Below are positions 58,092-64,000 of a stretch of DNA of 64,000 nt, in pieces (the stretch's first letter is position 1; the number at the start of each line of letters is the position of its first letter). A model generated the notes under the pieces. That model saw nothing but the letters and a program-made list of their open reading frames with translations, did not search any database and was not told where the DNA came from. The stretch is from assembly GCF_900095285.1 (NCBI RefSeq), contig NZ_LT607734.1, forward strand, positions 1,426,001-1,490,000, given 5' to 3'. The stretch is from Fusobacterium gastrosuis. GTDB taxonomy: Bacteria > Fusobacteriota > Fusobacteriia > Fusobacteriales > Fusobacteriaceae. The position numbers and the translations under genes are program-made.

Positions 58092-58838
58092 ATGATTTGG
58101 GTTATTGGTGGAACAAAAGATTCAAGAGATTTTCTTGAAAAATATGTCGCCTATGAAAAAGATATAATTGTTTCAACTGCAACAGAATATGGTGGGAAAT
58201 TACTTGAAAATTTAAATATAAAAATTTCATCAGAAAAAATGGATAAGGCAGCGATGTTAAATTTTGCTAAAGAAAATAATATAAATAGAATTATAGATAT
58301 AAGTCATCCATATGCTTTTGAAGTTTCTAAAAATGCAATGGAAGTAGCAGATGAAACAAACATTGCATATTATAGATTTGAAAGAGAGGTAATAGATTTA
58401 TTACCAAAAAAATATTCTAAATTTGAAAATATAGAAAATCTTTTAAAATATGTTGAAAATTTAGAAGGAAACATTCTAGTAACACTAGGAAGTAACAATG
58501 TTCCACTTTTTAGATATATGAAAAATTTATCAAATTTATATTTTAGAATTTTACCTAAATGGGATATGGTAAAAAGATGTGAAGATAATAATATATTACC
58601 TAAAAATATTATAGCAATACAGGGACCATTTACTGAAGCAATGAATATTGCCATGATAGAGCAGTTCAAAATTAAATATTTAATCACTAAAAGAGCTGGA
58701 GATACTGGTGGAGAAAGAGAAAAAGTATCTGCCTGTGATAAGACGGATATTGAGATTATCTATTTGGATAAAAAAGAGATGGAGTATAGAAATTGTTATT
58801 CAAATATAGATGAATTAATTGAAGTATTGAAAGATTAA
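58092..58838 (+). CDS. cbiJ: Cobalt-precorrin-6A reductase
   Basis: 248 residues, AGAGG site. MIWVIGGTKDSRDFLEKYV, IIDISHPYAFEVSKNAMEVA and AIQGPFTEAMNIAMIEQFKI, then LITKRAGDTGGEREKV, are the CbiJ/CobK signatures including the NADPH-binding GGT. It reduces the macrocycle. Last gene of the cobalamin series, followed by a terminator. Confidence 0.94.
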   Translation: MIWVIGGTKDSRDFLEKYVAYEKDIIVSTATEYGGKLLENLNIKISSEKMDKAAMLNFAKENNINRIIDISHPYAFEVSKNAMEVADETNIAYYRFEREVIDLLPKKYSKFENIENLLKYVENLEGNILVTLGSNNVPLFRYMKNLSNLYFRILPKWDMVKRCEDNNILPKNIIAIQGPFTEAMNIAMIEQFKIKYLITKRAGDTGGEREKVSACDKTDIEIIYLDKKEMEYRNCYSNIDELIEVLKD

Positions 58839-58847
58839 ATAAAAAAT

Positions 58848-58883
58848 AAAATGATTCTAAATAAATTTTAGAGTCATTTTTTT
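58848..58883 (+). terminator. Terminator of the cobalamin series
   Basis: AAATGATTCTAAA/TTTAGAGTCATTT stem with a short AT loop followed by a T-run. Confidence 0.75.
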
Positions 58884-58900
58884 ATTAAAAAATAAAATAG

Positions 58901-58929
58901 GATGCTAGATCAATAAAGACCATAGCATC
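58901..58929 (-). terminator. Terminator of the amidohydrolase operon
   Basis: GGATGCTA/TAGCATCC with a 13-nt loop, followed on the minus strand by TATTTTATTTTTT. Confidence 0.7.
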
Positions 58930-58954
58930 CAAAGGAATTTGGCAACTAATTTAA

Positions 58955-60124
58955 TTAAAATTTCACCTGTTTATTTTTCAAAAATTCTTCTTTGACTTCA
59001 TTATAAAGTTCAGGTTTTGATATTAAATCGAATGAAGAATTTGCGAGAATTTTAGAAGCTAATAAAATAGCGTTGTGAGCGTCTTCAGTTTTTCCACACT
59101 CGATAAATTTTTCAGAATGTGAAGATGTTCCAGATGGTACAAATGCTATTCTTATACATGACCCCGGAACTTTAAACATTACATTACCAAAGTCAGTAGA
59201 ACCAGTTTTTTCTCTAGGAGGCTCTATTCTTGGTGCATTAACTTCAACAGCATTATCCATTAAAATTTTATTTAATGATAAAACTGGAATTTTGCTATCA
59301 AGAGATTTTGTTTCTATGATTTCGCAGGTAGTTTCTGTCATCATAGCAGCTCCCTCAACAATATTTTTAAATCTTCTTATTACATCATTTAGGTAGTTTC
59401 TGTCATAAGATCTTAGACTAACTTTAGCTTTAGCATATTTAGGAACAACATTTGCTGGACCTCCTGCATCAACTATTGTATAGTGCATTTTTGTATCTTC
59501 CTTTACATGTTCTCTTAAAAATTCAATAGCTTGGAAAAGTAATAGTATTCCATCTAAAGCACTTCTACCTTTTTCAGGAGCCAAAGCGGCGTGGGCAGCT
59601 ACTCCATGGAAAATTATATCAAAATTTGAAAGTGCTAGAGATTTTACATCTGTGGTTGTCATAGGTGAACCATGCATCATAAAAGCTACATCAATATCTT
59701 GGAATGCTCCATTTTTTTCCATAGCAACTTTAGCACCTAAAGTTTCTTCTGCTGGCGTTCCGTAAACAACTATGTTGAAGTTATAATCTTTAAGCACATC
59801 TTTTAAAGCAGCTGCAGTAGCAATTATTGAAGGCCCTTGCATATGATGTGCACAAGCATGTCCTAATCCTTCTAAAGCATCATATTCACATAATAGACCT
59901 ATATTAATTCCACCTTTTCCAACCTTATAAGTCGCTCTAAATGCAGTTTCAAATCCATATATATTTTCTTCTACTTTAAAGTCATTTTTTCTTAAAAAAT
60001 CAGTAATCTTTTTCATAGCTCTGTATTCATTTAAGCCCAATTCAGGATCATCAAAAATTGAATCAGCCATATTTAAAATTTCTGGAGCTATGCTATCTAT
60101 GTACTTGTTTAATAAATCTTTCAT
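58955..60124 (-). CDS. M20-family amidohydrolase (AbgB/IAA-amino acid hydrolase type)
   Basis: 389 residues, AGGAG site. GLLCEYDALEGLGHACAHHM, VVYGTPAEETLGAKVAMEKN and HGVAAHAALAPEKGRSALDG provide the dinuclear-metal and dimerisation motifs of peptidase M20D. VPSGTSSHSEKFIECG is the late conserved motif. It would cleave N-acyl amino acids or p-aminobenzoyl-glutamate-like compounds in the cytoplasm. 29 bp downstream of a YfcC-type transporter that may import its substrate. Confidence 0.88.
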   Translation of the reverse strand: MKDLLNKYIDSIAPEILNMADSIFDDPELGLNEYRAMKKITDFLRKNDFKVEENIYGFETAFRATYKVGKGGINIGLLCEYDALEGLGHACAHHMQGPSIIATAAALKDVLKDYNFNIVVYGTPAEETLGAKVAMEKNGAFQDIDVAFMMHGSPMTTTDVKSLALSNFDIIFHGVAAHAALAPEKGRSALDGILLLFQAIEFLREHVKEDTKMHYTIVDAGGPANVVPKYAKAKVSLRSYDRNYLNDVIRRFKNIVEGAAMMTETTCEIIETKSLDSKIPVLSLNKILMDNAVEVNAPRIEPPREKTGSTDFGNVMFKVPGSCIRIAFVPSGTSSHSEKFIECGKTEDAHNAILLASKILANSSFDLISKPELYNEVKEEFLKNKQVKF

Positions 60125-60153
60125 TAAAAATTCTCCTAACTATAAATTATTTT

Positions 60154-61548
60154 CTAGAATGGACCATAGTGAATACTATTTGCAATTATAACTAAAATTG
60201 ATCCTACTACTATCCAAATTAAAAATAGTTTCCACATAAATTTCATCCATTTATCATAAGAAATTCCTACCATTGCAATGAATCCCATAAGAGCAGATGA
60301 AGTTGGTAAAACATAGTTACTTAGTCCATCACCAAAGTTAAATGCAAGAACGGCAGTTTGTTTTGTCATTCCTATTAAATCAGCAACAGGCAGCATGATA
60401 GGCATAGTTGCTGCAGCTTGTCCACTTCCAGAAGTGATAAGACCATTAATTATAAGTTGCATTAAGAACATACCAGCAGCTTGTAAATATCTAGGTAAAT
60501 CAATTAATAAATTACCTAAGAACAAAACAGTAGTGTCTAATATTTTACCATCAGCTAGAACAATTCCTATTCCATTAGCCATACCTACCATTAATGCACC
60601 GTAAACTAATTTTCTAGCTCCTTTTGTAAATTCAGATGCTATTTTACTAGGACCAAATCCATATGCAAGTCCACTTAAAACACCCATCCATATAAAGATA
60701 GCTGCATTTTCAGGCAATCCCCATTTCCAATTTTGACTTCCATAAACTAATAACGCAAAACATGCAATTACTATAACCAATACTAAGTAATGTTTGCTTT
60801 CAATTGCATTAAATTTATCTTCAGCAACTGTATTATTTTTTCTATCTTCCATTTCTAGATCATAAACAACACTATTTTTAATATCAGCTTTGACTTTTTT
60901 AGCATACCAAATTATATAAATATTAGTAACTATTAAGAAAACAAATAGGCAGAAAAATCTATATCCCAATCCTGAAAATAGTGGTAAACCTGCTAGTGAT
61001 TGAGCAACTCCTGTTGTGAATGGGTTAAATGTTCCAGTACTAAATCCAATAGCTCCACCTAAACATACCATAGCAACACCAACTATTGCATCATAACCTA
61101 TACTTCTTGCTATGATAACACCAATAGGAGCAAATCCTATAAAAGTATTAACTCCCATAGTAGTACATGCAAGAGCGAATATCGTAGAAAATGCAGGGAT
61201 AATAAAAACTTCTTTGTTTGAAAAGATTTTTGTCATTCTTGAAGCAAAGCTTTGGAACATTCCAGTTTCTATAATTATATTAAATGCTCCTCCAACAATA
61301 AGTACAAGAAATATAATGCTACTAGCTTTAGTTAAACCTTTCATTATATAATTAGGTACTTTTAAAAAGCTAACAGGATTACTTTCAATGTATTTAAAAG
61401 TTCCTTGAACAACAATATTTTGTTTACTAACTGCATCTTTAACTCTTTCGAATTCTCCTGCTGGAATAATCCAAGTTAAAGCAACTGCAACAATCATCAT
61501 GATAACTATTATTACATAGGTATCTGGAAAAGAAAATTTCTTTTTCAT
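60154..61548 (-). CDS. YfcC-family membrane transporter
   Basis: 464 residues from the ATG at 61548 (AGGAGG upstream); a longer frame has no support. About 12 hydrophobic spans. PDTYVIIVIMMIVAVALTWI, IPAGEFERVKD, KASSIIFLVLIVGGAFNIII and NGLITSGSGQAAATMPIMLP mark the YfcC/C4-dicarboxylate anaerobic carrier-like group, often placed with amino acid or peptide-degradation genes. Promoter at 61607-61635 on the same strand, divergent from RpiR. Confidence 0.85.
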   Translation of the reverse strand: MKKKFSFPDTYVIIVIMMIVAVALTWIIPAGEFERVKDAVSKQNIVVQGTFKYIESNPVSFLKVPNYIMKGLTKASSIIFLVLIVGGAFNIIIETGMFQSFASRMTKIFSNKEVFIIPAFSTIFALACTTMGVNTFIGFAPIGVIIARSIGYDAIVGVAMVCLGGAIGFSTGTFNPFTTGVAQSLAGLPLFSGLGYRFFCLFVFLIVTNIYIIWYAKKVKADIKNSVVYDLEMEDRKNNTVAEDKFNAIESKHYLVLVIVIACFALLVYGSQNWKWGLPENAAIFIWMGVLSGLAYGFGPSKIASEFTKGARKLVYGALMVGMANGIGIVLADGKILDTTVLFLGNLLIDLPRYLQAAGMFLMQLIINGLITSGSGQAAATMPIMLPVADLIGMTKQTAVLAFNFGDGLSNYVLPTSSALMGFIAMVGISYDKWMKFMWKLFLIWIVVGSILVIIANSIHYGPF

Positions 61549-61606
61549 AAATGTCTTCCTCCTTAAAAAATTTTTAATAATTTTTTTGTAAAAATATTTT
61601 AAAAGA

Positions 61607-61648
61607 ATTATATACACTTTTTTTTATTTTGTCAACAAGAAAAAGTGT
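61607..61648 (-). promoter_or_regulatory. Promoter of the transporter operon with inverted repeat
   Basis: Leftward TTGACA (61635-61630), 17 nt, TATAAT (61612-61607), a consensus promoter. ACACTTTT (61614-61621) and AAAAGTGT (61641-61648) form an inverted repeat around the -35, a likely site for the divergent RpiR regulator. Confidence 0.65.
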
Positions 61649-61741
61649 TCTTTTTTAGACACAATTATATATTTTTTTAAATAAAAACTTTAATTTTGTA
61701 AATAATTATGTTAATATTAATTAATAAATAGGAGGTTAGAA

Positions 61742-62578
61742 ATGGAGAGAAAGGAACTTTTAAATTTAATAAAAGGTTTGGAGCTTACAAAAAAAGAAAA
61801 AAGAGTTGCAGAATTTTTTTTAGATGAAGAAAAAAGAATATACTTAATGACAGTATCAGAAATTGCTAATGAAATTGGAGTTAGTGATACTAGCGTAATA
61901 AGATTTATAAAGAGTATAGGTTTTAAAAATTTTACTGAGTTCAAAAATAGTGGTCAACAAAAAATAAAGAGCCATTTAGATAAAACAAAAGATTTTATAA
62001 AAAATATAGATATAATTAAAGAAAATTCTATTGAAAAAGTATATATAGATAAAATAAATGAGGAAGTTAACAGAATTTTTTCAAAAATTTCCTTAGATAT
62101 ATTACAGCAAATTGGGAAAATGCTTATAAGAAAAGAAAGAAAATATGTAGTTGGTTTTAAGAGCACGGCAGGTATTTCTAATTTTTTTGGAGTAAGATTA
62201 GGTTTCATGCTAAAAGATGTATATAGCTTTAATATAGATGATTCTGTGGTAATAAATGCGTTATATAATATAAGTGAGAAAGATGTATTTGTAATTTTTG
62301 ACTATCCTATGTACTCAAGAACTGCCGAAGTTTTAACTAAGATAGCTACTGAAAAAAAGGCTTCAATAATTTTATTTACTGATTCAGATGCCTCACCATT
62401 AGCTGAATATGCAGATATAATATATAAGGCGAAAATGAATGGAATAAGTATTTTTAACTCATTAATATCTTCACAGATATTTATAGAATACTTACTGACA
62501 TATATAAGTCAATTTATTGAAGAAAATGAGAAGAATCGATTTAGTAATATCAGAAAATATTTAATTGAAAAATTATAA
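61742..62578 (+). CDS. RpiR-family transcriptional regulator
   Basis: 278 residues, AGGAGG site. LMTVSEIANEIGVSDTSVIR, FIKSIGFKNFTEFK form the HTH_6 domain (residues ~35-70); the SIS domain follows (KYVVGFKSTAGISNFFGVRL, DVFVIFDYPMYSRTAEVLTK, SIILFTDSDASPLAEYADII). It probably controls the divergent transporter/amidohydrolase operon in response to a phosphosugar or related ligand. Confidence 0.9.
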   Translation: MERKELLNLIKGLELTKKEKRVAEFFLDEEKRIYLMTVSEIANEIGVSDTSVIRFIKSIGFKNFTEFKNSGQQKIKSHLDKTKDFIKNIDIIKENSIEKVYIDKINEEVNRIFSKISLDILQQIGKMLIRKERKYVVGFKSTAGISNFFGVRLGFMLKDVYSFNIDDSVVINALYNISEKDVFVIFDYPMYSRTAEVLTKIATEKKASIILFTDSDASPLAEYADIIYKAKMNGISIFNSLISSQIFIEYLLTYISQFIEENEKNRFSNIRKYLIEKL

Positions 62579-62610
62579 AAAGACAAAAATTTACAATAAT
62601 TAAAGATAAA

Positions 62611-62650
62611 AAAAGGATAGCTCATCTTCCTTAGAGCTACCCTTTTTTAT
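62611..62650. terminator. Bidirectional terminator between RpiR and fchA
   Basis: GGATAGCTC/GAGCTACCC hairpin (one G-T) flanked by A- and T-runs on both sides; ends both convergent transcripts. Confidence 0.75.
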
Positions 62651-62653
62651 ATA

Positions 62654-63292
62654 TTATAATGCAGCATTAACAATATTCATAATTCTTTCTACTTCTTTTG
62701 CTGCAGTGGCTTTAATTTCAGCTATTTCTTTAGAAATTTTTTGAACATATTCTTGATCTTCGATAGAAGATAAATTTACTTTAACATTTAAAATTCCACC
62801 TTCAAGGCCTGTCATTAAAAGCATAGTCCCCACACCAATATCAGTTATAGCATTTTGATTTCCATATTCTAATATAGTTCCTAATAAAGAAATTGCTTTC
62901 CCAGATAAAACAACTATATCATATGGAGTTTGAATAGCAAATTTTGTACATTTTTGAATTTCTGCATTTCTAATGGCTTTTTCTTCATCAGTTTCTTTAG
63001 GTAATTTAAAAGCAGCCATAACAGTATTATATGCTTCAGAATCTTTATCGATTAATACATTTAATTCATCTTTGATTTTTAATAATTCATCAAAATTTTT
63101 TACAAAAGCAGCTTTAGCTTCATCAGAATTTGCTTCATATTTTTTCTTCCCAAAACTTAAATGAGCTACCATTCTTCCTAAACTTACTCCTAATGAAGAA
63201 GCAAGAGCAGCTACAGATCCTCCTCCTGGTGCAGGGGAATTTGAATCAACTTCATTTAAAAATTTTATAACATCCATTTCAACTAATTTCAT
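62654..63292 (-). CDS. fchA: Formimidoyltetrahydrofolate cyclodeaminase
   Basis: 212 residues, GGAGG site. VDSNSPAPGGGSVAALASSL is the family's folate-site motif; GRMVAHLSFGKKKYE and YNTVMAAFKLPKETDEEKAI follow, with the GNQNAITDIGVGTMLL segment later. Converts 5-formimino-THF to methenyl-THF and ammonia. Encoded just downstream of hutI, consistent with histidine degradation via formiminoglutamate. Confidence 0.92.
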   Translation of the reverse strand: MKLVEMDVIKFLNEVDSNSPAPGGGSVAALASSLGVSLGRMVAHLSFGKKKYEANSDEAKAAFVKNFDELLKIKDELNVLIDKDSEAYNTVMAAFKLPKETDEEKAIRNAEIQKCTKFAIQTPYDIVVLSGKAISLLGTILEYGNQNAITDIGVGTMLLMTGLEGGILNVKVNLSSIEDQEYVQKISKEIAEIKATAAKEVERIMNIVNAAL

Positions 63293-63316
63293 TTAAAACC
63301 TCCATTAATATATAAA

Positions 63317-64000
63317 TTATCTTTTAAATACTAATTTACCATTTTTATAGACTCTGTTTGTATGGTTAACCCCAAAATGATATAAGAAATATGACATATT
63401 TGGAGCATCAAAAACTGATATATCAGCTTTTTTTCCTACTTCTATTGAACCAATTTCATGATGTCGGTCAATAGCTTTTGCCGCATTTATAGTTACTGCT
63501 TTGAAAACTTCTTTAGGAGTCATTTTTAAATGAGCTGCTCCTATTTGCATAACAAATTGTAAATTTTCAGATGGACATGAACCAGGATTATAGTCAGTAG
63601 ATAGAGCTATTTGTATACCAGCTTCTATCATTTTTCTTGCTGGTGCGTAATGTTCCATCAGATTGAAAGAAGTTGCAGGTAATAAATCAGCTATAACACT
63701 ACTATTTGCTAAAGCATTTATACCACTATCAGTTATTTTCATTAAATGCTCAGCAGATACAGCACCTAATTCAGCTGCAAGCTCTACTCCCCCTAAAGAA
63801 ACAATTTCATCAGCATGTATTTTTAGTTTAAAGCCATTTTCTTTTGCGGCTGTTAGAATTCTTCTGCTTTCTTCCACAGAAAAAACTTTATCCTCACAGA
63901 AAATATCACAAAATTCTGCTAAATTTCTCTTTCTAACTTCAGGTAACATATCTATAACTAATTGTATATAAGCTTCTCTATTTTCTTTGTATTCAACAGG
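63317..64000 (-). CDS. hutI: Imidazolonepropionase, C-terminal part (gene runs off the right edge)
   Basis: 228 residues are visible; the frame is open to the window edge ([18 protein letters not shown] precedes an internal ATG at 63949). [53 protein letters not shown] and [20 protein letters not shown] carry the HADE, EHL and DxNPG metal and substrate motifs. It hydrolyses imidazolone propionate to formiminoglutamate. The remaining hut genes are expected beyond the window. Confidence 0.93.
   Translation of the reverse strand, partial: PVEYKENREAYIQLVIDMLPEVRKRNLAEFCDIFCEDKVFSVEESRRILTAAKENGFKLKIHADEIVSLGGVELAAELGAVSAEHLMKITDSGINALANSSVIADLLPATSFNLMEHYAPARKMIEAGIQIALSTDYNPGSCPSENLQFVMQIGAAHLKMTPKEVFKAVTINAAKAIDRHHEIGSIEVGKKADISVFDAPNMSYFLYHFGVNHTNRVYKNGKLVFKR

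Noticed and set aside
1..64000. CRISPR array or insertion sequence
   Set aside because: No regularly spaced 25-40-bp repeats and no transposase frame were found.

Overview
The window is very AT-rich, uses ATG starts with GGAG-type ribosome binding sites, and carries an anaerobic (cbi-type) cobalamin locus plus a hut/formiminotransferase-type histidine locus. Together these point to a Fusobacterium chromosome. This is inference from gene content and composition; there is no rRNA or housekeeping marker in view.

Positions 1 to about 35,900 are most of a temperate siphophage genome; its left end and integrase lie outside the window. Leftward early genes (1-3415: HNH nuclease-like, SSB, single-strand annealing protein, several tiny proteins) are divided from rightward genes by a divergent promoter/operator region (3436-3578) next to a CI/LexA-like repressor. 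Between the repressor and a Cro-sized gene (7485) sits a cargo segment: an OLD-like ATPase with a TOPRIM-like end, a D12-class adenine methylase and two secreted small proteins. Positions 7709-9430 hold tiny genes on alternating strands, including two Hfq/Sm-like proteins in what looks like a duplicated module. A branched RNA candidate, a tRNA and a repeat-rich non-coding stretch follow. Replication genes (10124-13442) are an initiator with origin-like iterons inside its own gene, a DnaC-like loader, a RusA-like resolvase and a Com-like zinc finger. A leftward accessory cassette (13456-15139) contains two related small-RNA-like units, a 21-residue peptide and two related hypothetical proteins. 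The late operon (15378-35800) encodes terminase, a Mu-like portal, gpG- and gpI-like proteins, a lambda-gpE-like capsid, a non-contractile tail with a -1 frameshift chaperone, tape measure and tail tip, a radical SAM/SPASM protein, a DUF4376-like protein, a Prp-like protease, an amidase and holin/lysis proteins. A strong terminator at 35874-35902 marks the right end.

Positions 35,966-64,000 are host. DUF1846 is followed by a rightward cobalamin series, cbiP-cbiB-cobD-cbiA-fic-cbiC-cbiD-cbiE-(2-hydroxyacid dehydrogenase)-cbiT, then cbiL-cbiF, then cbiG-(ACT protein)-cbiH-cbiJ. The series is repeatedly interrupted by unrelated genes: an AAA/DUF4143 ATPase, a broken GIY-YIG gene with a zinc-ribbon protein, and an AlbA_2 / PIN-like / DJ-1 block bracketed by a near-identical 65-bp repeat. 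The right end carries an M20 amidohydrolase and YfcC-like transporter divergent from an RpiR regulator, then fchA and partial hutI.

The most striking sequence-level observation is that I could find no GATC in the roughly 36 kb of prophage, while the adjoining 28 kb of host sequence has at least 20, starting almost exactly at the junction. Other leads are the duplicated Hfq-like modules, the tail-linked radical SAM gene, the leftward small-RNA cassette, and initiator iterons that are conserved as DNA rather than as protein. Start codons were often moved downstream of the longest possible frame where the Shine-Dalgarno sequence decided the matter; all functional names are by eye, without database searches.
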